Assembly (NCBI GenBank): GCA_946534455.1
Contig: CAMNCR010000108.1
Span: 1-5,820 of the forward strand
Reading direction: 5' to 3'
DNA: 5,820 nucleotides
From: an uncultured Clostridia bacterium
GTDB taxonomy: Bacteria > Bacillota > Clostridia > Christensenellales > Aristaeellaceae
The notes below the pieces were generated by a model that did not search any database, was not told the DNA's origin, and saw only the letters and a program-made list of their open reading frames with translations. This document shows positions 1-5,520 of the stretch, one piece after another. Position 1 is the first letter of the stretch, and every line of letters starts with the position of its first letter. The translations under genes were made by a program, and so were the position numbers.

Positions 1-30
1 ACTGACTGTGAGTTGGAGTGATCGTGATCC

Positions 31-972
31 ATGAGTCTTGACAAATTCCTTGCCCTGGGCCAGACGGCCCTGGAGCTCGGCCTGGTGAATTCGCTGACCG
101 TGCTCGCGCTGTTTCTCAGCTATGCCATGCTGAACGTCTGCGATCTGTCCACGGACGGCTGCTTCACCCTCGGCGCCGCCACCGGCGCGCTGGTCGCCCT
201 GGCCGGCCTTCCCTGGCTGTCCCTGCCCGCGGCCATGCTGGCCGGCGTCCTGTCCGGCTTCGTCACCGCCACGCTGCAGACCCGCATGGGGGTCCAGAGC
301 CTGCTGGCGGGCATCGTCGTGAACACGGGCCTGTATTCGGTCAACATGGCCCTGACCGGCAACAAGGCCACCCTGAGCATGAACAAAACCCCCACCGTCT
401 TTTCCATGGCGCGGGACCTGCTCCGGGGGACGCCGCTGGCGGGCCAGAGCACGCTCCTGGTCATGGCCGTCACGGTGGCGCTGGTGGTGCTGTTTCTCTG
501 CGCCTTCCTGCGCACGAAGCTGGGTCTGGCCATCCGGGCCACGGGCAGCAACGCGGACATGGTCCGCTCCTCCTCCATCAACCCGACCTTCACCACCACC
601 GTCGGCCTCTGCGTGTCCAACGCCATGACCGCCCTCAGCGGCTGCATGATGGCGCAGCAGCAGAAGAACTTCGAAATCAACATGGGCAGCGGCATGGTCA
701 CCGTGGCCCTGGCTTCCCTGCTGATCGGCGGCGTGTTCTTCGGCAAGGCCCGGAGCATCCCGCTGCGGGCTTTCGGCGCGGTGCTGGGCGCCTTCCTCTT
801 CCGTCTGGTGTATGCCCTGGCGCTGCGGCTGGATATGCCCGCCTTCATGCTCAAGGCGGTTTCCTCCGTCATCGTCATTCTCGCCATCTCCGGCCCCTAT
901 CTGCGGAAGCAGGCCCCCCTGGCCCTCCGCCGTCTGCGGGCCTCCCGGGAAGGAGGGCGCGGCGCATGCTGA
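31..972 (+). CDS. ABC transporter permease, COG4120 (TrpY-like) family
   Basis: This 313-aa protein is predicted to be the membrane-spanning subunit of a binding-protein-dependent ABC importer. It is almost entirely hydrophobic, with roughly eight membrane segments (for example near residues 18-36, 45-60, 66-82, 142-160, 219-236 and 246-290). Two stretches point to the COG4120 branch of the LivH/RbsC-like permeases: DLSTDGCFTLGAA (38-50) and LLAGIVVNTGLYSVN (91-105). The cytoplasmic coupling stretch GLAIRATGSN (165-174) is also typical. Relatives in streptococci (TrpXYZ) are linked to tryptophan uptake, so an amino-acid-like substrate is possible, but nothing here fixes it. The ATG is preceded by GGAG at 15-18, a rather long 12-nt spacing. 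The next gene starts inside its last codons, so the two are translationally coupled. The binding-protein gene is presumably upstream: stops at 19-21 and 32-34 in the two other forward frames could end it. Confidence 0.9.
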   Translation: MSLDKFLALGQTALELGLVNSLTVLALFLSYAMLNVCDLSTDGCFTLGAATGALVALAGLPWLSLPAAMLAGVLSGFVTATLQTRMGVQSLLAGIVVNTGLYSVNMALTGNKATLSMNKTPTVFSMARDLLRGTPLAGQSTLLVMAVTVALVVLFLCAFLRTKLGLAIRATGSNADMVRSSSINPTFTTTVGLCVSNAMTALSGCMMAQQQKNFEINMGSGMVTVALASLLIGGVFFGKARSIPLRAFGAVLGAFLFRLVYALALRLDMPAFMLKAVSSVIVILAISGPYLRKQAPLALRRLRASREGGRGAC

Positions 973-1778
973 AGCTTCAGAACGTCTGCAAAACCTTCAA
1001 CCCCGGCACCGCGGACGCGAAAACCGCCCTGGACCATGTGACCCTGCACATTGCCGAGGGCGATTTTGTCAGCATCATCGGCGCCAACGGCGCGGGAAAA
1101 TCCACGCTGTTCAACGCCATCTGCGGCAGCTTTTTTGTGGATGAAGGGACCGTCTTTCTCGGAGGGCGGAACGTCACCCTGCTGCCGGAGCACGAACGCG
1201 CCCGGCAGATCGGCCGCCTGTTCCAGGATCCCATGCGGGGCAGCGCGCCGGATATGAGCATTGAGGAGAATCTGGCGCTGGCCGCGGGCAGCGGCGGCTG
1301 GCTTTCCCGCATCACCGCCGCGGACCGGCGCGCCTTCCGGGACCGGCTCAGCCTGCTGGGCATGGGCCTGGAGGATCGCATGAAGCAGCCCGTGGGGCTG
1401 CTGTCCGGCGGGCAGCGGCAGGCCCTGACCCTGCTGATGGCCACCTACCATGTCCCAAAGGTGCTGCTGCTGGATGAGCACACCGCCGCCCTGGATCCCG
1501 GCACGGCGGAAAAGGTGCTGAGCCTGACCCGCTCCATCGTGGAGGAAAACCGCATCACCTGTCTCATGATCACCCACAACATGCAGTCCGCCCTGGATCT
1601 GGGCAACCGCACCCTGATGATGGATCAGGGGCGGGTCATCTATGACGTCTCCGGACCGGAGCGCTCCCACCTGACCATTCAGGATCTGACCGACCGCTTC
1701 CGCCAGGCCAGCGGGCGCGCCCTGGACAACGACCGCATGCTGCTGGGGGTCGAAGGGACTTCCGGGCAGCGCGCATAG
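966..1778 (+). CDS. ABC transporter ATP-binding protein, COG1101 (TrpZ-like) family
   Basis: This 270-aa cytoplasmic ATPase should power the permease encoded just upstream. All nucleotide-binding motifs are intact: Walker A GANGAGKST (39-47), Q-loop glutamine 87 in LFQDP, signature LSGGQRQAL (146-154), Walker B VLLLDE (166-171) with catalytic Glu171, D-loop around ALD (175-177), and switch His204 in ITHNM. The residue after the Walker B glutamate is His (DEHTAALDP) instead of the usual Pro. As I recall, this is characteristic of COG1101, the partner of COG4120 permeases. The C-terminal stretch GNRTLMMDQGRVIYDV also fits that family. The ATG overlaps the permease gene by 7 nt and has an ideal AGGAGGG at 951-957 with 8-nt spacing, inside the permease coding sequence. 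The family is known for amino-acid-type importers; the substrate here is unknown. No truncation or missing residue is seen. Confidence 0.93.
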   Translation: MLKLQNVCKTFNPGTADAKTALDHVTLHIAEGDFVSIIGANGAGKSTLFNAICGSFFVDEGTVFLGGRNVTLLPEHERARQIGRLFQDPMRGSAPDMSIEENLALAAGSGGWLSRITAADRRAFRDRLSLLGMGLEDRMKQPVGLLSGGQRQALTLLMATYHVPKVLLLDEHTAALDPGTAEKVLSLTRSIVEENRITCLMITHNMQSALDLGNRTLMMDQGRVIYDVSGPERSHLTIQDLTDRFRQASGRALDNDRMLLGVEGTSGQRA

Positions 1779-1789
1779 TCTCCCTGTAC

Positions 1790-1827
1790 GCAGCGGGGGC
1801 CTGCCTTCCGAGGCAGGCCCCCGCTGC
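1790..1827. terminator. 17-bp perfect hairpin between convergent genes
   Basis: Bases 1790-1806 are perfectly complementary to 1811-1827, leaving a four-base TCCG loop (a UNCG-type tetraloop in plus-strand RNA). The hairpin lies 12 nt after the ABC ATPase stop and 5 nt beyond the stop of the convergent glycosidase gene, so it sits where both transcripts should end. There is no T run on either side, so it is not a textbook intrinsic terminator. It may terminate through stem strength alone, or protect 3' ends from exonucleases. Confidence 0.7.
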
Positions 1828-1839
1828 GCTGTTCAGCGC
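1826..1839. repeat. Small GCGCTG/CAGCGC dyad abutting the terminator hairpin
   Basis: GCGCTG (1826-1831) and CAGCGC (1834-1839) form a short dyad around two T bases. It shares 2 nt with the right arm of the large hairpin, and its right arm contains the last codons and stop of the glycosidase gene. It is too short to assign a function. It could form a tandem stem with, or compete with, the larger hairpin. Confidence 0.4.
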
Positions 1840-2783
1840 CTCAGCTCCGCCGAAAAGGCCGCGATCAGATCGTTGGCCGGCTTGCCCCAGGTGCAGTAGC
1901 CATTGTTGTCCGGTCCGGCAAAGTCCGGATAGAGCCGCGTTGCGGGCCAGTCCCACCAGCCCGTTCCCCGGACAAAGGGATGCCGGCGCAGCGCGTCCAG
2001 GAAGGCCCGGTACCACCGCTCCTGCGCCTCCGGGTCCGTTCCCCGGCCGAAGCGCCAGTCGTTGGGCCGGAATTCGCTGCCTTCCCGGGAGGGGCAGCCG
2101 CATTCCATGAACATGAAGGGCCGGCCTTCCCGCTCCGCCACCGCCTGAATGCGGGCGAAATGCTGATCCAGTTCGTCCATGGGGTAATAGCCGGAGGAGG
2201 AGATGACATCCACCGCGTCCCACCAGGTCAGGCGATCCTCCTGATACTTGTCGCAGTTGTAGCTGACCGGCCCGTGATAGATCTCCCGGGCGGCGGCGAT
2301 CAGCGCGCGCCACTCGGCCTCCCGGTGATCCGTCCCCACCATCTCGCATCCGACGCACAGCAGGTCCGCCCCGTTGTCCTCCGCCATGCGGGCCACCCCG
2401 CACACATGCCGCTGCCAGGCCGGGAACCAGTCCTTCCAGCCGGGCTCCGTGGGCACCGGCGCGTCAAAGAACCGGATGTAGGCCCGCCAGTAGCCGTCCC
2501 GGCAGTTCACCATGGCCTTGAGAATCACACGCAGCCCCAGCTTCCGCGCGTGCGCGCACACCCGGGCCACGTCCTCCGCCGACATCACGTCCGGCCCCTC
2601 CGAGATCATCTCCGTCGAATAGGTATGCTCCTGCCAGGCGCACACCGGCAGGATGATCGCGTTGCAGCCCGTGGAGCAGGCCAGGCGCTCCAGGGACGCC
2701 TTCCAGGCTGTGCCCCCGGTAAATCCCCTCTTTTCGCAGAATCCATAGGTATAGGCGTTGAGAAACGGCATCTGTCCGGTCAT
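1833..2783 (-). CDS. GH113-like glycoside hydrolase (TIM-barrel, putative beta-mannanase-like)
   Basis: This 316-aa protein has no signal peptide, so it probably acts on imported oligosaccharides in the cytoplasm. The order of motifs fits a retaining (beta/alpha)8 glycosidase of the GH113 type: an N-terminal strand NAYTYGF (9-15), LGLRVILKAMVN (82-93), a proposed acid/base Glu147 in LCVGCEMVGT followed by REAEWRALI, VDVISSSGYYP (191-201), and a proposed nucleophile Glu227 in FMFMECGCPS. The 80-residue spacing of the two glutamates equals that recalled for the characterised mannanase AaManA (Glu151 and Glu231). Near the C-terminus, WWDWPATRLY and NNGYCTWGKPA fit the family. The length is full. 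There are about 13 cysteines, including ones next to both catalytic glutamates. The start at M1 has AAAGGAAG 9 nt upstream. The gene is divergent from the MATE gene and convergent with the ABC operon. The fold is fairly sure; the substrate is not. Confidence 0.8.
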   Translation of the reverse strand: MTGQMPFLNAYTYGFCEKRGFTGGTAWKASLERLACSTGCNAIILPVCAWQEHTYSTEMISEGPDVMSAEDVARVCAHARKLGLRVILKAMVNCRDGYWRAYIRFFDAPVPTEPGWKDWFPAWQRHVCGVARMAEDNGADLLCVGCEMVGTDHREAEWRALIAAAREIYHGPVSYNCDKYQEDRLTWWDAVDVISSSGYYPMDELDQHFARIQAVAEREGRPFMFMECGCPSREGSEFRPNDWRFGRGTDPEAQERWYRAFLDALRRHPFVRGTGWWDWPATRLYPDFAGPDNNGYCTWGKPANDLIAAFSAELRR

Positions 2784-2792
2784 GCTCCCTCG

Positions 2793-2800
2793 CTTCCTTT
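2793..2800 (-). promoter_or_regulatory. Ribosome binding site of the GH113-like gene
   Basis: On the minus strand AAAGGAAG ends 9 nt before the ATG at 2783. A second purine patch, AGGGAG, lies only 1 nt from that ATG and 13 nt from the next in-frame ATG (residue 5). The first patch therefore supports the upstream start. Confidence 0.6.
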
Positions 2801-2805
2801 CCCGG

Positions 2806-2820
2806 CCGGGCTGCGCCCGG
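2806..2820 (-). repeat. Hairpin in the 5' leader of the GH113-like gene
   Basis: CCGGGC (2806-2811) and GCCCGG (2815-2820) form a 6-bp all-GC stem with a three-base loop. It lies 5 nt upstream of the ribosome binding site on the minus-strand transcript. It might tune translation, but in GC-rich DNA it could be chance. Confidence 0.35.
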
Positions 2821-2837
2821 TCCTTCTTTCGCTGTGC

Positions 2838-2866
2838 ACTTTACCCGTTTTCCTGCCGAAAGGCAA
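2838..2866 (-). promoter_or_regulatory. Candidate sigma-70-type promoter for the GH113-like gene
   Basis: Read on the minus strand, TTGCCT (2861-2866, -35) is followed after exactly 17 nt by TAAAGT (2838-2843, -10). Each matches four of the six consensus bases. Transcription would start near 2831, giving a leader of about 48 nt that contains the small hairpin and the ribosome binding site. Prediction only. Confidence 0.45.
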
Positions 2867-2886
2867 GTATCTGTTTGCTCTTTTGG

Positions 2887-2910
2887 CCGCCGTGCGGTGC
2901 TGCACGGCGG
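2887..2910. promoter_or_regulatory. 9-bp inverted repeat in divergent spacer, candidate operator
   Basis: CCGCCGTGC (2887-2895) is repeated as its exact reverse complement at 2902-2910, separated by six bases. It lies between the two outward-facing promoter candidates, about 20 nt from the -35 of the glycosidase gene and 16 nt from the -35 of the MATE gene. This position suits a dimeric regulator controlling both genes. No regulator gene is in the window, so the partner is unknown. It is not followed by a T run, so it is a poor terminator. Confidence 0.45.
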
Positions 2911-2926
2911 TAAACGCATCAGTCCC

Positions 2927-2955
2927 TTGTGTTTTTCCGGAAAGGAGCTTATACT
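2927..2955 (+). promoter_or_regulatory. Candidate sigma-70-type promoter for the MATE gene
   Basis: TTGTGT (2927-2932, -35, three matches) is followed after 17 nt by TATACT (2950-2955, -10, five of six matches). Transcription would start near 2962, leaving a leader of about 40 nt that carries the strong ribosome binding site at 2986-2994. Confidence 0.55.
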
Positions 2956-2985
2956 GAGCCCGTTTTCCCCGTTCCGCCGCTTCAG

Positions 2986-2994
2986 AAAGGAGGT
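2986..2994 (+). promoter_or_regulatory. Ribosome binding site that fixes the MATE start
   Basis: AAAGGAGGT is a near-perfect anti-16S match ending 9 nt before the ATG at 3004. The reading frame stays open upstream to a GTG at 2929, but that codon overlaps the -35 of the candidate promoter and has no comparable site. The ATG at 3004 is therefore the start. Confidence 0.85.
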
Positions 2995-3003
2995 CCGCCC
3001 GCC

Positions 3004-4353
3004 ATGTCCCCCAGCCATGTGACCCGGATGACCAGCGGAAAGATTCTGCCCCAGCTGGTTCGCTTCTCCGTTCCACTGATCCTGGGCAATCTGTTTCAGC
3101 TTTCCTATAACATGGTGGACACGATCGTCATCGGCCGCTTTGTGGGCAGCGCGGCCCTGGCCGCCGTCGGCACCTGCGATCAGATCATGACCCTGCTGAT
3201 TCTGGGCGTCTCCGGCGTCTGCGTCGGCGCCTCCGTGCTGATGGGCAACTTCTTCGGAGCCGGCGAGGAAAAGCAGCTGCTGGAGGAAATGAAAACCACC
3301 GTGTCCCTGGGCCTCCTGTTTGCGGCGGTCGTGCTGGCCGCGGGGCTTCCCCTGACCGATCCCATTTTCCGGCTCATGCGCGTGCAGCCGGAATCCCTGG
3401 CGGATGCCCGGATCTATATGCGGGTCATCTTTGCCGGCATGCCCTTCACCGTGCTGTATAATATCTATGCCGCGGCCCTGCGCAGCGTCGGCGATTCCCA
3501 GACCCCCGTCCGCTACCTGGTTCTCTCCACCGTGCTGAACATGGGGCTGGATCTGCTGTTCGTGGCGGTGCTGGGCATGAGCGTCTTCGGCGCCGGGCTG
3601 GCGACCCTGCTGGCCCAGGCTGTGAGCGCGCTGCTGTGCATGCTGCATGTCAGCCGCCATGAGCCGCTCCTGCATTTCCCCTGGCGCACGCTCCGCATCA
3701 ACCGGAGCCTGGCCGGCAAAACCCTGTCCTACGGCGGGCTCACCGCGCTGCAGCAGTGCGCCCAGCCCATCGGCAACATCATCATCCAGGGCAGCGTCAA
3801 CGCCCTGGGCGTCACCGCCGCCGCGGCCTTCAGCGCCGCCCGGAAAATCGAGGATATCGGCCTTCTCCCCGGCCGGAGCATCTCCAACGCCATGACCTCC
3901 TTCACCGCCCAGAACGTCGGTGCCCGGGACGCGGAGCGCACGGAGCGCGGCTTCCGGGTCGGCATCGGCCTGGAGGCCGTCAGCGGCCTGGCGGTTTCCC
4001 TGGTGGTGCTGCTGCTCCGCGGCCCGCTGATGTCCCTGTTCACCACCGACGGCGCCATGATCGCCGAGGGCATCCGCTATTTCAGCATCATCGGCTTCTG
4101 CTATGCCCTGCCCTGCCTGACCAACGGATATCAGGGCTATCTGCGGGGCACCGCCCACATGGTCACCTCGCTGCTGGCCACGCTGACGCAGATTTCCGTC
4201 CGCGTCCTGGTCACGCTTCTGGCGGTGGGCACCATGGGCATTCCCGGCGTCGGGCTGGCCTGCGTCGCCGGATGGAGCGCCATGCTGCTCTGGCAGATTC
4301 CCTTCCGCCGTCATCTTCAGCGCAGACAGTTTCAGGAAAAAAACGCCGGATAA
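3004..4353 (+). CDS. MATE family efflux transporter
   Basis: This 449-aa membrane protein is predicted to be a multidrug and toxic compound extrusion exporter, which moves organic cations or other solutes out of the cell using a Na+ or H+ gradient. It has the family's usual length and an internal two-fold layout. The first half begins with FSVPLILGNLFQLSYNMVD (21-39), followed by TIVIGRFVG (40-48). The second half opens near SYGGLTALQQCAQPIGNII (242-260). About 12 hydrophobic segments are visible, with a basic loop and a basic tail (FRRHLQRRQF) at the C-terminus. It resembles the DinF/NorM-type proteins common in Clostridia, where several paralogues are usual; the substrate cannot be told. 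The gene has its own promoter candidate and shares a regulatory spacer with the divergent glycosidase gene. Its last codons form an A7 run and its stop codon lies in a hairpin loop (see the findings). The pseudouridine synthase gene follows after 38 nt. Confidence 0.92.
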   Translation: MSPSHVTRMTSGKILPQLVRFSVPLILGNLFQLSYNMVDTIVIGRFVGSAALAAVGTCDQIMTLLILGVSGVCVGASVLMGNFFGAGEEKQLLEEMKTTVSLGLLFAAVVLAAGLPLTDPIFRLMRVQPESLADARIYMRVIFAGMPFTVLYNIYAAALRSVGDSQTPVRYLVLSTVLNMGLDLLFVAVLGMSVFGAGLATLLAQAVSALLCMLHVSRHEPLLHFPWRTLRINRSLAGKTLSYGGLTALQQCAQPIGNIIIQGSVNALGVTAAAAFSAARKIEDIGLLPGRSISNAMTSFTAQNVGARDAERTERGFRVGIGLEAVSGLAVSLVVLLLRGPLMSLFTTDGAMIAEGIRYFSIIGFCYALPCLTNGYQGYLRGTAHMVTSLLATLTQISVRVLVTLLAVGTMGIPGVGLACVAGWSAMLLWQIPFRRHLQRRQFQEKNAG

Positions 4354-4363
4354 GCCGGCGTTT
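4337..4363 (-). terminator. Hairpin at the MATE stop codon, best read as a minus-strand terminator
   Basis: AAACGCCGG (4341-4349) and CCGGCGTTT (4355-4363) form a perfect 9-bp stem with an ATAAG loop that contains the MATE stop codon. On the minus strand the GC part of the stem is followed by seven T bases (complement of 4337-4343), a textbook intrinsic terminator. On the plus strand only three T bases follow, so MATE transcripts may be only partly stopped before the next gene. It may work in both directions with unequal strength. Confidence 0.65.
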
Positions 4364-4391
4364 CATCTGCTTCGGAAGGGAGGAACCCCGG

Positions 4392-5003
4392 ATGGCTCCG
4401 GATCTGAACCTGGAGATTCCCGCCGTGACGGCGGACTGGGCCGTGTGCGTCAAGCCCGTAGGCATGGAGTGCGAGCGGGAGCTGCCCGCCGCGCTGTCCG
4501 CCCGCATCGGCGGCACCCTGTTTCCCGTTCACCGGCTGGATCTGAATGTGGGCGGGCTTGTGGTCTTTGCCCGCACCCGCTACGCGGCGGCGGAGCTGTC
4601 CCGCCAGATACAGGCCGGCCGCTTCCGGAAGGAATACACGGCCATGGTCCACGGCCTTCCGCCGGCCTCCGGCCGCCTGGAGGATCTCCTCTGGAAGGAC
4701 ACGCGGCAGAAAAAGGTCTTCGTTGTTTCCCGCATGCGCATGGGCGTCCGGCCCGCCGCGCTGACCTATGAGGTGCTTCGCGCCGACGCGGAGGCCGCCT
4801 GCTCCGTGATCCGGGTGCGGCTGGAGACCGGCCGTACCCATCAGATCCGGGTGCAGTTCGCCTCCCGGGGCTATCCGCTCGTGGGGGATCATAAATACGG
4901 CGCGCGGGACGCGGAATCCGCGCCCCGGCTTTTCTCCAGCTGTCTCCGCTTTTTCTGGCAGGGAGAGGAGCAGTGCTTTTCCCGGATGCCGGACTGGGCC
5001 TGA
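4392..5003 (+). CDS. RluA-family pseudouridine synthase (short form)
   Basis: This 203-aa protein is predicted to convert specific uridines in rRNA or tRNA to pseudouridine. The catalytic motif is VHRLDLNVGGL (46-56) with catalytic Asp50. KPVGM (21-25) matches the conserved KPaGm strand before it. RFRKEYTAMVHG (77-88) and GRTHQIRVQFASRGYPLVGDHKYG (147-170) are the other family blocks. No S4 RNA-binding domain precedes the catalytic domain, and the protein is at the short end for the family. The stretch KDTRQKKVFVVSRMRMGV (102-119) resembles a subgroup I associate with Clostridia. The reading frame stays open far upstream (to 3756), but that part is antisense-free shadow coding within the MATE gene. 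The start chosen is the ATG with GGGAGGA at 4378-4384 and about 8-nt spacing. It is probably co-transcribed with the MATE gene, subject to the hairpin between them. The target uridine is unknown. Confidence 0.88.
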   Translation: MAPDLNLEIPAVTADWAVCVKPVGMECERELPAALSARIGGTLFPVHRLDLNVGGLVVFARTRYAAAELSRQIQAGRFRKEYTAMVHGLPPASGRLEDLLWKDTRQKKVFVVSRMRMGVRPAALTYEVLRADAEAACSVIRVRLETGRTHQIRVQFASRGYPLVGDHKYGARDAESAPRLFSSCLRFFWQGEEQCFSRMPDWA

Positions 5004-5027
5004 GCTGTGATCAGCTCCGGCTTTTTT
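4998..5027 (+). terminator. Intrinsic terminator overlapping the pseudouridine synthase stop
   Basis: GAGCTG (5002-5007) pairs with CAGCTC (5012-5017) around a TGAT loop. After one mismatch, GCC (4998-5000) pairs with GGC (5019-5021). Six T bases (5022-5027) follow directly, a standard Rho-independent terminator for plus-strand transcripts. The stem contains the stop codon of the pseudouridine synthase gene, and the loop and right arm contain the stop of the convergent acetyltransferase gene. On the minus strand no T run follows, so it should not stop acetyltransferase transcripts well. Confidence 0.82.
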
Positions 5028-5514
5028 CATAGGCCAGCCGGGGATAGGGATCCTCCTCCACATAAATCGTTCCCCGGTGCTCAAACCCCAGCCCCGTCAC
5101 CAGGCGCTGCATCACCCGGTTGTCCCCGTGGGTGTCGATCCGCAGATGGCCGCACTGGGCGAAGGCCCAGTTCAGGCAGAAGGTGCCGACGCCCTTCACG
5201 CTGCCGTCCGAGGCGATGCGGTGCACCACGCCGTAGGGGCTGTCGTCCCGCCAGGCTCCGTCGGTGATCCGCCGGTAGGTCGGCTCGATATCCGGACCGG
5301 AGGTGTAGAAAAAGGTGCCGACAACCCTTCCCGTCCCGTCGGTGCACACATAGCTGTGCCCCGCCCGGATATCCTCATGAATCAGCGCCTCCGGCGGCCA
5401 GTGGGTGGGTCCCCACTGATTCGGATTGCCGGTCCTCGCCATGAAGTCCCGGGCGATGGCATAGATCTCCATGATCCTTTCAAAATCCTGCTCTGTCGAT
5501 TTCCGGATCTCCAA
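5011..5514 (-). CDS. GNAT family N-acetyltransferase
   Basis: This 167-aa cytoplasmic protein is predicted to transfer an acetyl group from acetyl-CoA to an amine on an unknown small molecule or protein. It starts with the typical GNAT first strand and helix (EIRKSTEQDFERIMEIYAIAR, 2-22) and has the NPNQWG motif (30-35), GHSYVCTDGTGRVVGTFFY (52-70), the central VVHRIASDG strand and turn (96-104), and RIDTHGDNRVMQRLVTGLGF (125-144), which corresponds to the late acetyl-CoA-binding region. The usual R-x-x-G-x-G/A pyrophosphate loop is not clear here (SDGSVKGVGTF, 102-112), as in close relatives I recall from Firmicutes. The start codon is TTG, supported by AAAGGAG with 6-nt spacing; the next ATG (residue 15) would remove the first strand. 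It follows the UvrA-like gene by 51 nt on the same strand, likely one operon, and ends 7 nt from the convergent pseudouridine synthase gene. Confidence 0.87.
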   Translation of the reverse strand: MEIRKSTEQDFERIMEIYAIARDFMARTGNPNQWGPTHWPPEALIHEDIRAGHSYVCTDGTGRVVGTFFYTSGPDIEPTYRRITDGAWRDDSPYGVVHRIASDGSVKGVGTFCLNWAFAQCGHLRIDTHGDNRVMQRLVTGLGFEHRGTIYVEEDPYPRLAYEKSRS

Positions 5515-5520
5515 GGATCT

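Noticed and set aside
1..34. Tail of an upstream gene ending at 19-21 or 32-34
   Set aside because: Either frame could end a gene, but 6 to 10 codons are too few to recognise a protein, so I did not call it as a feature.
120..1670. Antisense open frames opposite the ABC permease and ATPase genes
   Set aside because: They are low-complexity, Arg- and Ala-rich translations with no family features, fully explained by GC-biased third positions of the real genes.
2851..2866. TGCC-GAAA-GGCA mini-hairpin as a riboswitch or regulatory RNA
   Set aside because: A four-base-pair stem is expected by chance, and it overlaps the candidate -35 and spacer of the glycosidase promoter; no riboswitch fold is recognisable nearby.
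1980..2957. Plus-strand open frame of 325 codons opposite the GH113-like gene
   Set aside because: Pro-, Arg- and His-rich with no motif; the minus-strand frame carries coherent glycosidase motifs and proper start and stop signals.
2929..3003. GTG at 2929 as an upstream start of the MATE protein
   Set aside because: It would add 25 residues unlike MATE N-termini, overlaps the candidate promoter -35, and has no good ribosome binding site. The ATG at 3004 has a near-perfect one.
2834..3022. Small open frame in the divergent spacer
   Set aside because: It begins at a non-ATG codon without a ribosome binding site and overlaps the regulatory signals and the MATE start.
2464..4314. Long open frame (616 codons) on the minus strand, antisense to the MATE gene and crossing the divergent spacer
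   Set aside because: It runs through the promoter region and the glycosidase 5' end, lacks any recognisable domain, and is rich in Gly, Ala, His and Gln, as expected from the reverse of GC-ending codons. The MATE protein on the other strand is unambiguous.
3756..4391. Upstream extension of the pseudouridine synthase frame inside the MATE gene
   Set aside because: The translation is Arg-, Pro- and His-rich shadow sequence. The ATG at 4392 has a strong ribosome binding site and family homology starts right after it. Only its last 16 codons matter, for the possible frameshift.
5007..5267. Plus-strand open frame opposite the acetyltransferase gene
   Set aside because: Arg- and Pro-rich, no motif, and it starts within a terminator; a shadow of the minus-strand gene.
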